A stretch of 64,000 nucleotides of DNA from Sphingomonas sp. SRS2. GTDB taxonomy: Bacteria; Pseudomonadota; Alphaproteobacteria; Sphingomonadales; Sphingomonadaceae. Where the stretch lies: the NCBI RefSeq assembly GCF_000971055.1, contig NZ_LARW01000040.1, forward strand, positions 62,001 through 126,000. Direction: 5' to 3'. Every line of letters starts with the position of its first letter. The stretch's first letter is position 1. The position numbers and the translations under genes were made by a program. The notes under the pieces were generated by a model, which searched no databases, was not told where the DNA came from, and worked only from the letters and a program-made list of their open reading frames with translations. This document shows, piece after piece, positions 44,092-52,128 of this stretch.

Positions 44092-45795
44092 ATGGAGCGG
44101 TCGGTGTCGGGCGACGACTTTACCGCACACCGCATGTCGGCGGAACGCTGGTCCCTCCTGACGACTGCGATCGAACAATTCGGTAGCGCGCGGACACTCG
44201 ACAAGGTGATCGACATCCTGCGCAGCACCGCGCGCCGCATCGCCGGCGCGGACGGCATCGCGATCGTCCTGCCCGAAAACGGACAGTGCCATTATCTTGC
44301 CGAAGACGCGATGTCCCCGCTTTGGGCGGGACTGCGCTTCCCGCTGCACAGTTGCATTTCGGGCATGGCGATGACGCAACGCCAGAGCATTGTCATCCCC
44401 GATGTCATGGCCGATTCACGCGTGCCGCATGCCGCCTACGAGCCGACCTTCGTCCGCAGCATGGTAATGGTGCCGATCGGATCCCCGGACTCTGTCGCTG
44501 CCATCGGCGCTTATTGGTCGACGACCGGCAACCCTGATCCGAATGCGATCGCCTTGCTTGAGGCGTTGAGCCGCGCCGCCACCACTGCCCTCGAAAACGG
44601 CCGCCTGCTTGCTTCGCTGGAACAACTGAACAACGCGCTCGAAAGCCGCGTGGTCGAACGCACCGCCGAACTCGAACGCACGCAGGAAATCGCGCGTCAG
44701 GCGCAGAAGATGGAAGTCGTCGGTAAGCTTACCGGCAATGTCGCGCACGATTTCAACAATCTGCTGACCCCGATCATGGGCAGCCTCGACCTCCTTCTCC
44801 TGAAGCGTGTCGCCACCGACAATGTGCTGCGCAGCGCCACGGTGGCGATGGATGCCGCCGAGCGCGCCAAGCTCCTGATCCAGCGGCTGCTCGCCTTTGC
44901 GCGCCGCCAGCCGCTGATCCCAAAGCCGGTCGACATCTTGGAACTCTCTTTGGGCATGAAGGACTTGCTGATTAGTTCGCTCGGCGCACGCATCACGCTG
45001 ACGCTCGATGTCGCTCATGGCCTGCCCAGTGCGCGGGCCGACCGGCACCAGCTTGAACTGGCGCTGCTCAACCTTGCCGTCAATGCGCGCGACGCGATGC
45101 CCGACGGTGGAAGTCTGACGATCGCGGCTAGCGACGGCGATGGCCAGGAACGTCCGGCCAACCTTCCGCAGGGTGCTTATCTCCGCATCTCGATCCGCGA
45201 CAACGGCATGGGCATGGACGAAACCGTCCTCGCCCAGGCGGTTGAGCCCTTTTTCACGACAAAGGGCGCCGAACACGGCACCGGTCTTGGCCTGTCGATG
45301 GTCGACGGCCTTGCCGCGCAGCTTGGTGGTGCGCTGCAGATTTTCAGCACTCCGGGTGCCGGCACGGAGATATTGCTATGGCTCCCCGTTGCGCAGAATG
45401 CGGCGGCGATCGACGAGGCCCGGCTGAACGATCCGCCCAAGGGCACCATCCTCGTCATCGACGACGAACCGGTCGTCCGCTCGGGCACGGCGGAAATGAT
45501 CGCCGCAATGGGCTATGACGTCGTCGAGGCGGCCAGCGCGCGTGAAGGCCTCGACCTGATCGATGACGGCCTCGATCCGACCGTCGTCGTCACCGATCAT
45601 GTCATGCCGGGAATGACCGGGGCGGAACTCGCACTCCGGCTGCGTGTCGAACGGCCGCGCACCGCGGTGATGATAATCTCGGGCTATCAGGGCATTGATC
45701 TGATCGCCCCCGATGTCGTCCGCCTCTCCAAGCCCTTCCGCCAGATTCACCTGACGGCTAGCATCGCCGCCGCGCGCCAGCAGGTCGCGGCCTAG
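44092..45795 (+). CDS. Soluble hybrid histidine kinase, GAF-HisKA-HATPase-receiver
   Basis: The 567 residues comprise a GAF domain (about 28-170, with SVAAIGAYWST), a short coiled coil (ESRVVERTAELERTQEIARQAQ), HisKA with His219 in GKLTGNVAHDFNN, an HATPase domain (NARDAMPDGGSLT, FFTTKGAEHGTGLGLSMVDG) and a receiver (VVVTDHVMPGMTG). The kinase core resembles that of the preceding gene, so the two may be paralogues. AAGGGA seven bases before the ATG sets the start. No membrane segment; output by phosphotransfer is likely, since the protein lacks a DNA-binding domain. Confidence 0.93.
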   Translation: MERSVSGDDFTAHRMSAERWSLLTTAIEQFGSARTLDKVIDILRSTARRIAGADGIAIVLPENGQCHYLAEDAMSPLWAGLRFPLHSCISGMAMTQRQSIVIPDVMADSRVPHAAYEPTFVRSMVMVPIGSPDSVAAIGAYWSTTGNPDPNAIALLEALSRAATTALENGRLLASLEQLNNALESRVVERTAELERTQEIARQAQKMEVVGKLTGNVAHDFNNLLTPIMGSLDLLLLKRVATDNVLRSATVAMDAAERAKLLIQRLLAFARRQPLIPKPVDILELSLGMKDLLISSLGARITLTLDVAHGLPSARADRHQLELALLNLAVNARDAMPDGGSLTIAASDGDGQERPANLPQGAYLRISIRDNGMGMDETVLAQAVEPFFTTKGAEHGTGLGLSMVDGLAAQLGGALQIFSTPGAGTEILLWLPVAQNAAAIDEARLNDPPKGTILVIDDEPVVRSGTAEMIAAMGYDVVEAASAREGLDLIDDGLDPTVVVTDHVMPGMTGAELALRLRVERPRTAVMIISGYQGIDLIAPDVVRLSKPFRQIHLTASIAAARQQVAA

Positions 45796-45799
45796 CGGA

Positions 45800-46264
45800 T
45801 TACTTGCCCGTGCACGGCCCGATGCGCCGGCCCACGCTCGTGCTCGACAACCGCATGCTCATCCGTCCGCTCATCACCGCGTTCGACGTCATGTTGAAGC
45901 TCGTCGGCGTATAGCTACCATTGGCCCGGGCCGTCATCGTCCCGCCATTTTGCGAGCAGCTCATCTCGGTCGAGATCACCCCGCCCTTCATCGAATATTT
46001 GGTGAAGCGGCATGACGGGTTCTGCTTGAGCATTTCCTGTGGGCCCTGCGCCGCCTGCTCGGGCGTGATGCAATAGGTCATCCGGGTCTTGCCGTTGCTC
46101 GCCATCTGGCTCTTCATCATCTGCGCGACCTGCGGCGGCGCACCCGGCATGTCGATCGAATTGATCGCCGTGCTTGCCTCCCACTGTCCCGGCTGCACCT
46201 GCGCCTGTACGGCGGTCGGCGCGATCAGCAGACAGGCATATATCGCAAAGGTCCGGTGGTTCAT
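45800..46264 (-). CDS. DUF3617 exported protein
   Basis: The 154 residues have a signal peptide (AIYACLLIAPTAVQAQ) and the DUF3617 pattern: QPGQWEAST near the mature N terminus, MTYCITPEQAAQGPQEML, then two cysteines (NPSCRFTKYSMKGG, TEMSCSQNGGTMTARANGSYTPTSF). Such small periplasmic proteins are very frequent in sphingomonads; role unknown. AGGAGG lies before the ATG. It converges with the hybrid kinase gene, with four bases between the stops. Confidence 0.88.
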   Translation of the reverse strand: MNHRTFAIYACLLIAPTAVQAQVQPGQWEASTAINSIDMPGAPPQVAQMMKSQMASNGKTRMTYCITPEQAAQGPQEMLKQNPSCRFTKYSMKGGVISTEMSCSQNGGTMTARANGSYTPTSFNMTSNAVMSGRMSMRLSSTSVGRRIGPCTGK

Positions 46265-46488
46265 GCGATCCTCCTATATCGTGGTGCCCGACCGATAATC
46301 TTCGATATCCGGACTATCGCATGTGCTCTGGCTCACATCTCCGCGATTCCGCCCCTCAGATAAAATAGCACACAAAGGGGCTGATACAATTTGCGACAAA
46401 TTTACCTGCCTGCCGGCAAACATCTGCGACAGCCGGGGTCCACTTTCTCCTCAACGCCGCTGCTGGCGTAACGTGAAGGAGAAGACCC

Positions 46489-46869
46489 ATGAAGAAGTTC
46501 GTCATCGCCGCGCTCGCTGCTTCGGTTGCCGCCAGCCCGGTTCTCGCCGCTCCCTGGAACAATGGCAATGACGGCCATGGGCGCTACGAGCAGCGCCACG
46601 ATAATAGCCGCTACGAACAGCGTAATGACAATCGCCGCTATGATCGTCACGACAATCGCCGCGACAATCACCAGTATCGCAGCTGGAAGAAGGGTCAGCG
46701 TTTCGACAGCCGCTATGCCCGCAACTATCGGGTAATTTCGGGTCCGAACCGCTACCATCTCCGCCCCGCCCCCCGCGGCTATCGCTGGGTCCAGTCGGGC
46801 AATGATGCGGTGATGGTCAGCATCACCACCGGTGTCATCGCCGCCGTGATGGCCAATATCCTCAACTAA
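46489..46869 (+). CDS. RcnB-family periplasmic protein
   Basis: The 126 residues have a signal peptide (KKFVIAALAASVAASPVLA), a low-complexity stretch of tandem R-Y-x-x-R-x-D-N units (about 29-61), and the RcnB-type C-terminal domain (YHLRPAPRGYRWVQSGNDAVMVSITTGVI). E. coli RcnB takes part in nickel/cobalt homeostasis, but sphingomonad homologues are many and uncharacterised. The Arg/Asp/His repeats might bind metal or polyanions. AAGGAG lies upstream of the ATG, and a terminator follows. Confidence 0.88.
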   Translation: MKKFVIAALAASVAASPVLAAPWNNGNDGHGRYEQRHDNSRYEQRNDNRRYDRHDNRRDNHQYRSWKKGQRFDSRYARNYRVISGPNRYHLRPAPRGYRWVQSGNDAVMVSITTGVIAAVMANILN

Positions 46870-46879
46870 GCAGCCGACA

Positions 46880-46916
46880 GGTCCCGGGGCGAAAGCTCCG
46901 GGGCCTTCGCTTTGTC
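46880..46916 (+). terminator. Terminator after the RcnB-like gene
   Basis: An 8-bp stem with one G-T pair (GGTCCCGG/CCGGGGCC), 10-base loop, followed by TTCGCTTTGT, starts 11 bases after the stop codon. Confidence 0.6.
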
Positions 46917-46941
46917 CCTAACCACGGCTAGATCTGATCCG

Positions 46942-47664
46942 ATGGCAGACGAACCTCATATCCTTCTGGTCGATGACGAGCGCGATATCCGTGATCCGCT
47001 CGCATCCTATCTCGGCAAGAACGGCATACGCGTCACCAAGGCCGATAGCGCCGCCGCCGCGCGGGAGATTCTCGCGGTCCATGCGATCGATCTCGTGCTG
47101 CTCGACATCATGATGCCCGGCGAGGACGGCATCTCGCTCGCCGGCTTCATTCGCGCCACCTCGGCCACGCCGGTCATCCTGCTTACGGCCAAGGCCGAGG
47201 AGCTGGATCGCGTGCTCGGGCTGGAGATCGGCGCGGACGATTATGTCACCAAGCCCTTCTCGCCCCGCGAGTTGCTTGCCCGGATCAAGGCGGTTCTGCG
47301 CCGCACCTCGGGCGGCGGCGCGGCGGCGGTGCACGCTCCCGACGCCGCCGGCTATGCATTTGGCGGCTGGGTATTGCGCACCGGAGAGCGCGAGCTGGTC
47401 GATGCCGAGGGCGTTGCTGTGCCGCTGTCGACTGGCGAATATAACCTGCTCCACGCCTTCGTAACCCATCCGCGTCGCGTGCTCACCCGCGATCAGCTGC
47501 TCGATCTCAGCCAGGGCCGCGAACTCGCGGCCTTCGAACGCAGCATCGACAATCATATCAGCCGCCTGCGCCGCAAGGTCGAAGCCGATGCCGCCGATCC
47601 CACGCTGATCAAGACCGTGTGGGGCGGCGGCTATATGCTCGCGGCCGAGGTTCGCCGGATATGA
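46942..47664 (+). CDS. OmpR-family response regulator
   Basis: The 240 residues include a receiver domain (ILLVDDERDI, phospho-acceptor Asp55 in LVLLDIMMPGEDG, TKPFSPRELLARI near 109) and a C-terminal winged-helix domain (STGEYNLLHAFVTHPRRVLTRDQLLDLSQGRE, DNHISRLRRKVE, IKTVWGGGYML). The ATG at 46942 gives the family start. The stop overlaps the kinase start (ATGA), so they form an operon pair. Target genes unknown. Confidence 0.95.
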   Translation: MADEPHILLVDDERDIRDPLASYLGKNGIRVTKADSAAAAREILAVHAIDLVLLDIMMPGEDGISLAGFIRATSATPVILLTAKAEELDRVLGLEIGADDYVTKPFSPRELLARIKAVLRRTSGGGAAAVHAPDAAGYAFGGWVLRTGERELVDAEGVAVPLSTGEYNLLHAFVTHPRRVLTRDQLLDLSQGRELAAFERSIDNHISRLRRKVEADAADPTLIKTVWGGGYMLAAEVRRI

Positions 47665-48986
47665 GGCGTTTCCTGCCGCGCAGCCTCGCCGGGCAGATGG
47701 CATTGCTCATCGGCATCGCCCTGCTCGTCGCCCAGCTCGCGAATTTCGCGCTGATCCTCAACGAACGCGAAAAGCTCAGCCTGGCCCAGAACGAGGCCCC
47801 TGCCCTCGCCGGCTTCGCCCGCACCGCCGCGGACGTCGCGAAGGCCGCACCCGAATTCGTGCCGGCGGTCATTGAGGATAACAGCCGGCGCGGCGCCCGC
47901 TTCGCGCTGGCGGCCGACAGCGGGATCGCAGAACGCGAACGTGACGCCGACCTCGAAACGCAAAGCCGTGATGCGCTGACCGCCGCCGCCGCGCCCCTCA
48001 ACGGCCTGCGCGCCGCACGAGGTCCCGGGCGCGTCGAGCAGCGCCGCTGGTCGGCCAATGTCGATTTCCTGCGCATCGCCATTCAGCGCCCCGATGGCCA
48101 GTGGTTTACCGGTCGCCTCGTCGTTCCTCGTCGAGACCCGCTACTGGCCCTGCGGCTGGGCGCGGCGACACTGTTCCTCTATCTCATCGTCCTCGGCGCG
48201 AGCATCTGGATCGCGCGACGCATAGCCCGGCCCTTGCGCGATCTGACCAGCGCTGCGGACCGCTTCGCCGGCAAGTCCGATCCCGTCGAGATCACCCCCC
48301 GTGGCCCCGACGATGTCGCCCGCGCAATGGCGGCCTTCAACGCCATGAACCGCCGCGTCATCGCGCTGCTCGACGAAAAGGATCATATGCTGGGTGCGAT
48401 CGGCCACGACCTGCGTACCCCGCTCGCCTCGCTCCGCATCCGCGTCGAGACGATGGAGCCCGAGGAAGACCGCGCCGCCGCGATCGCCAAGATCGAGGAG
48501 ATGACTGCGATGCTCGAGGACATCCTGATCCTCGCCCGCACCGGCCGCACGCGCGAGGATAGTCGTCCGGTCGATATCGCAGCCCTCGCCGAAAGCCTTG
48601 TCGATGAATATCACGATCTGGGTCAGCCGGTCGCTTTCCTGCCATCTCCCCGCGCGGTTGCGGCGGTCCAGCCTGATCTGATGCGCCGCGCCCTGCGCAA
48701 TCTGATCGACAACGCCGTCAAATATGGCGGCGGCGCGGAGGTCTCGGTCGCGTCCGGCGCGATCAGCGTCGTCGATCACGGCCCCGGCATTCCGGCGTCG
48801 GAGATGGACGCCGTCCTGCGCCCCTTCCATCGCCTCGAACAGTCGCGCAACCGTGACACCGGCGGCAGTGGCCTCGGCCTCGCCATCGCCCGCAGTATCG
48901 TTGAGGCGCAGGGCGGCGAATTACGGCTGAAACCGTCGGAGCCGACCGGCCTGACGGTTTCGATCTTGCTGCCTCGAAAGGCTTGA
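47661..48986 (+). CDS. EnvZ-like sensor histidine kinase
   Basis: The 441 residues have two membrane helices (about 13-34 and 164-185) around a periplasmic sensor region of about 130 residues. A HAMP domain (about 186-238), HisKA with His249 in LGAIGHDLRTPLASLRI and an HATPase domain (NLIDNAVKYGGGAE, DHGPGIP, GGSGLGLAIARSI) follow. The sensor resembles that of the EnvZ-like/RstB group without clear ligand hints. It is translated together with the regulator through an ATGA overlap. Confidence 0.95.
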   Translation: MRRFLPRSLAGQMALLIGIALLVAQLANFALILNEREKLSLAQNEAPALAGFARTAADVAKAAPEFVPAVIEDNSRRGARFALAADSGIAERERDADLETQSRDALTAAAAPLNGLRAARGPGRVEQRRWSANVDFLRIAIQRPDGQWFTGRLVVPRRDPLLALRLGAATLFLYLIVLGASIWIARRIARPLRDLTSAADRFAGKSDPVEITPRGPDDVARAMAAFNAMNRRVIALLDEKDHMLGAIGHDLRTPLASLRIRVETMEPEEDRAAAIAKIEEMTAMLEDILILARTGRTREDSRPVDIAALAESLVDEYHDLGQPVAFLPSPRAVAAVQPDLMRRALRNLIDNAVKYGGGAEVSVASGAISVVDHGPGIPASEMDAVLRPFHRLEQSRNRDTGGSGLGLAIARSIVEAQGGELRLKPSEPTGLTVSILLPRKA

Positions 48987-49090
48987 TCAGGCGGCTCTTG
49001 CTCACAGCGCGGCTTCCACTTCATCCGCGCCAACCCCTCTTATCTACATCACAGGCAGACCAATATTAACCTGTGTCAAGGCGATTGCCG

Positions 49091-49116
49091 GGAACCCCCG
49101 CCATGCGGCGTCCGTT
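49091..49116 (+). promoter_or_regulatory. EcfG (general stress response sigma) promoter
   Basis: GGAAC (49091-49095), 17 bases, then CGTT (49113-49116): an exact match to the GGAAC-N16/17-CGTT consensus. It ends 35 bases before the ATG at 49152, a plausible leader length. Confidence 0.8.
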
Positions 49117-49151
49117 CTTCCCTCAGACAAGAAATTGATAATTCGGGAAGA

Positions 49152-50057
49152 ATGATGGCCAGCCGATATAATCACGATCGGGAACCGCGCTCGCAGTTTC
49201 TGACCGATAGCTTTCAGCGCGGCCTCGCTCATTGGAATCGGGAAAGGCTAGCACCAGGCTTTCCAGAGGGCGATTGGCATGTGCGTCTTGAACGCGACAT
49301 GAAGATGTTGCGTCTGGAACGCGGCTTTGTAGAAGAACTTCGCGCCGATATCGCCGACGATGCCGCCAAGGCGCCAACCGATGCCGATGGCTTCGTCGCG
49401 TGGTTCGAGAATCTGAAGGAAGAAGGGCCCGGTCAGGGCGACCCGCTGTTCCCCTGGCTCGCCGACCATGCCAGCCGCGACGAACTTCGATGGTTCTTCG
49501 AACAGGAAGCCGCTGGTGAAGCCGGATTCGACGATCTTGTCGCCTATACCCAGGTGAAGCTGCCGGTTCCCGCCAAACTCGAACTCGCCCGCAACTATTG
49601 GGACGAGATGGGACGGGGCAACCGCGCCGGCATGCACGGGCCGATGCTCGATGCGCTGGTCGAGACCATGGCGGTCGATCCGGTGATCGAGAAGACCGTC
49701 TGGCAGAGTCTCGCCCTCGCCAACGCGATGACCGCCATGGCTACCAGCCGCGATCATGCCTGGCACTCGATCGGTGCGCTCGGCGTCATCGAGTTGACCG
49801 CGCCAGGACGGTCGGCGATGGTGGCGAAAGGCCTGCGCCGTATCGGCCTGTCCGACAAGGAGCGCCGCTATTTCGATCTCCATGCCGTGCTCGACGTCAA
49901 GCATAGCGCCGACTGGAACCGCGAGGCTCTGCGCCCGCTCGTCGAGGAAGATCCCCGCCGTGCTACCGCAATCGCCGAAGGTGCGCTCATCCGGCTGCGC
50001 TGTGGCGCACGTTGCTTCGATCGCTATCGCGAAGCGCTCTGGGCTGACCGCACCTGA
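49152..50057 (+). CDS. Haem-oxygenase-like iron-containing redox enzyme, stress regulated
   Basis: The 301-residue helical protein fits the iron-containing redox enzyme (Haem_oxygenas_2/HDO) fold. Candidate diiron ligands lie in WFFEQEAAGEAGFDDLVAY, LARNYWDEMGRGNRAGMHG and the C-terminal YFDLHAVLDVKHSADWNREAL (E...E-x-x...H...D-x-x-x-H). Characterised relatives act on amino or fatty acids; the substrate here is unknown. Two ATGs in a row (49152, 49155) follow GGGAAGA. An exact EcfG promoter precedes it, linking it to stress or stationary phase. Confidence 0.82.
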   Translation: MMASRYNHDREPRSQFLTDSFQRGLAHWNRERLAPGFPEGDWHVRLERDMKMLRLERGFVEELRADIADDAAKAPTDADGFVAWFENLKEEGPGQGDPLFPWLADHASRDELRWFFEQEAAGEAGFDDLVAYTQVKLPVPAKLELARNYWDEMGRGNRAGMHGPMLDALVETMAVDPVIEKTVWQSLALANAMTAMATSRDHAWHSIGALGVIELTAPGRSAMVAKGLRRIGLSDKERRYFDLHAVLDVKHSADWNREALRPLVEEDPRRATAIAEGALIRLRCGARCFDRYREALWADRT

Positions 50058-50075
50058 TGCGGAGGCAATGACGCG

Positions 50076-51311
50076 GTGAGCTTGCCGCTCCGCATGTTCT
50101 TCGCCCTTGCCCTTGGTTTGGGCGGGGGCATTTTCATAGCGGGGTGGGGGACCGAAAGCACCGAAACACTCCTCGCCCTCGCCCGCCCTGTCGGCGCTAT
50201 CTGGCTCAATGCGCTGACGATGACGATCGTCCCGCTCGTTTTCGGATTGGTCGTAAATGGGATTGCTACTGCGGCGGCCGAGGCAAAGGCCAGCCGCATC
50301 GCCTTTCGGTCAATCTTGTGGTTCGCGATATTATTGACACTCGCCTGCACGCTGTCGGTCATCCTGACGAGCAGCCTGTTGCATCTCTGGCCGATCCCCG
50401 AACAGGCTGCGTCCCTGCGAACAGCAGCGGGCCCGGTTCCGATCGAAGCTCCGGCCGCCACCGGCCAATGGTATGAAGGCATTATTCCCGACAATCCGAT
50501 CAGGGCCGCCGCGGAAACCGCAATGGTCCCGCTGGTGGTTTTCGCCTTGCTGTTCGGCTTCGCGCTGACTCGCATCGAAGCGCCATTGCGCGACGCGATG
50601 CTGACCCTCACCGAGGCATTGGTACAGACGATGCTGGTGCTGGTTCACTGGGTGCTTTGGCTCGCGCCATTGGGTATTGCCGCTCTGTCCTTCGTCGCCG
50701 GAGTCAATATGGGCAGCGCCGTGGCGGGCGCGCTCGCCCAATATATCGTGATCGCCTCGGCGGCTTGCCTCATCGCCACCGCCATGGCCTATCCCGTCGC
50801 GATACTGGCGGGGCGCATCGCTCCGCTGCACTTCGCACGGGGCGCCATTCCGGCGCAGACCGTGGCGCTTAGCACCCAGAGTTCGCTCGCATCGCTTCCG
50901 ATCATGATCGACAGCGCGCGCGCCATTGGCGTCCAGCCGCAGACGGCCGGCGTAGTCCTGCCCCTCGCCGCCTCACTGTTCCGTGCGGCCAGCGCCGCCG
51001 CCAACGTCGCAGTCGCCATTTACCTCGCACATCTTCATGGCGTGGAACTGTCCTTGCCGATGCTCGTCATCGCCGTGCTTGTCGCCGTCCCGGTCAGTCT
51101 TGCGGCGGTCGGTGTCGCTGCACAGGTCTCCTTCGTGGCAACGATCGCACCGATTTGCGCCGCTTTGGATGTGCCTATCCATGTCCTGCCATTATTGATG
51201 GCGGTGGAAACTATTCCCGATTTCTTCCGGACCTTGGGCAATGTCACCAATGATCTCGCCGTCGCCAAAATTGTCGGCAGCGACGACAGAGAGCCTGGTT
51301 CAACTATCTGA
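50076..51311 (+). CDS. DAACS-family dicarboxylate/amino acid:cation symporter
   Basis: The 411 residues are very hydrophobic, with about eight membrane helices and two re-entrant hairpins. The family signatures are AIWLNALTMTIVPLVFGLVVNGI, a serine-rich hairpin ALSTQSSLASLP and, near the end, VETIPDFFRTLGNVTNDLAVAKIV with the substrate- and Na+-site asparagine and aspartate. It imports acidic amino acids or C4-dicarboxylates. The GTG start at 50076 has GGAGG ten bases upstream. It follows the diiron protein after 18 bases and probably shares its stress-induced transcript. Confidence 0.92.
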   Translation: MSLPLRMFFALALGLGGGIFIAGWGTESTETLLALARPVGAIWLNALTMTIVPLVFGLVVNGIATAAAEAKASRIAFRSILWFAILLTLACTLSVILTSSLLHLWPIPEQAASLRTAAGPVPIEAPAATGQWYEGIIPDNPIRAAAETAMVPLVVFALLFGFALTRIEAPLRDAMLTLTEALVQTMLVLVHWVLWLAPLGIAALSFVAGVNMGSAVAGALAQYIVIASAACLIATAMAYPVAILAGRIAPLHFARGAIPAQTVALSTQSSLASLPIMIDSARAIGVQPQTAGVVLPLAASLFRAASAAANVAVAIYLAHLHGVELSLPMLVIAVLVAVPVSLAAVGVAAQVSFVATIAPICAALDVPIHVLPLLMAVETIPDFFRTLGNVTNDLAVAKIVGSDDREPGSTI

Positions 51312-51421
51312 TTGTTAACCTGAAAAAGCTCAGCGCGTTATTCGCCCTCAGTGTACGGGCACAGTGTAGACGGCAACTTCTTCTGCCGCATCACCGACTT
51401 CGACCAAGGTCTAATGCGGCG

Positions 51422-51429
51422 TTAACCAT
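51422..51429 (+). promoter_or_regulatory. CtrA-type half-site TTAACCAT
   Basis: TTAACCAT on the plus strand; on the minus strand TTAA is followed after seven bases by TTAG. It lies 49 bases before the small protein start at 51478. A related TTAACCTG occurs about 105 bases further left. Confidence 0.4.
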
Positions 51430-51477
51430 TTGTTTGCTGGATTCCCGCCAAACAGGTCTCCGAAAGGAGTTAATATC

Positions 51478-51744
51478 ATGGGAAGCACCCTCGCCGCCGC
51501 CGCAATCTTCAACGCCAGGGACAGCGATGCCCTGCTCGATCTCGGCTTCGCCTGTTCGACCGGGACCCGGGGCATGTCGATCGATCTGGTCAGTGCGCAT
51601 CAGTGGTTCAACCTCGCCGCACTCGCCGGCTCGGAAGAAGCGCAATATTGCCGCGCCGACATCGCCGATCAGATGAGCAACCGCGAGATCGCCGAAGCCC
51701 AGCGTCGTGCCCGCACATGGCTCGCGAGCCACGCCGCGCATTGA
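51478..51744 (+). CDS. Small Sel1-repeat-like protein
   Basis: The 88 residues contain a Sel1/TPR-like helical pair: DALLDLGFACSTGTRGMSIDLVSAHQWFNLAALAGSEEAQYCRADIAD, in which L-G...Y/F...D...A-x-x-W-F-x-x-A-A matches the Sel1 pattern. The protein has no signal peptide. AAGGAG lies eight bases before the ATG. Small single-repeat proteins of this type are common in sphingomonads, sometimes in motility or cell-cycle regulons. Partner unknown. Confidence 0.8.
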   Translation: MGSTLAAAAIFNARDSDALLDLGFACSTGTRGMSIDLVSAHQWFNLAALAGSEEAQYCRADIADQMSNREIAEAQRRARTWLASHAAH

Positions 51745-51771
51745 CCGGGATTTGATGCCCGCCAATGGCGA

Positions 51772-52014
51772 CTAGAGAATATCGGCTTCGTTGACGACCG
51801 GGCGGCTCTCGCGCGTCGCGCGCGCCTTGCTTTCCGGCTTGTCGGGTTCGGATATCAGGAAGACGTGGTCGTCATGGACCTCGGCCAGGGTTCCCATGAA
51901 GGGGAAGCCCTCCAGACTGCCCGTCACGCGATAACTCACGATGTCGCCGACTTTGAACGTCGCCGGATCGAAATTGAATTCGAACGGGCAGCTGCCATCG
52001 CCCATATTCTGCAT
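51772..52014 (-). CDS. Small conserved hypothetical protein, beta-rich
   Basis: The 80 residues have a compact beta-rich middle (FKVGDIVSYRVTGSLEGFPFMGTLAEVHDDHVFLI) that looks like a small SH3/Tudor-like barrel, and an acidic, basic-mixed tail. It is cytoplasmic. A good ribosome site (GGAGGAGAG) and a good promoter precede it. I do not recognise a named family. Confidence 0.75.
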   Translation of the reverse strand: MQNMGDGSCPFEFNFDPATFKVGDIVSYRVTGSLEGFPFMGTLAEVHDDHVFLISEPDKPESKARATRESRPVVNEADIL

Positions 52015-52035
52015 GACGATCTCTCCTCCACCTGA

Positions 52036-52063
52036 AGTATAAGTAACGCCATCGCGCTATCAA
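52036..52063 (-). promoter_or_regulatory. Housekeeping-type promoter of the small beta-rich protein
   Basis: TTGATA, 16 bases, then TATACT on the minus strand, 22 bases before the ATG at 52014. Both elements are close to consensus. Confidence 0.55.
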
Positions 52064-52128
52064 GTCGCGAAACCCCTTGCCCGCCGCGACCATTGATCGG
52101 ACAATCCCGACATATCCTCATCCGGGAC

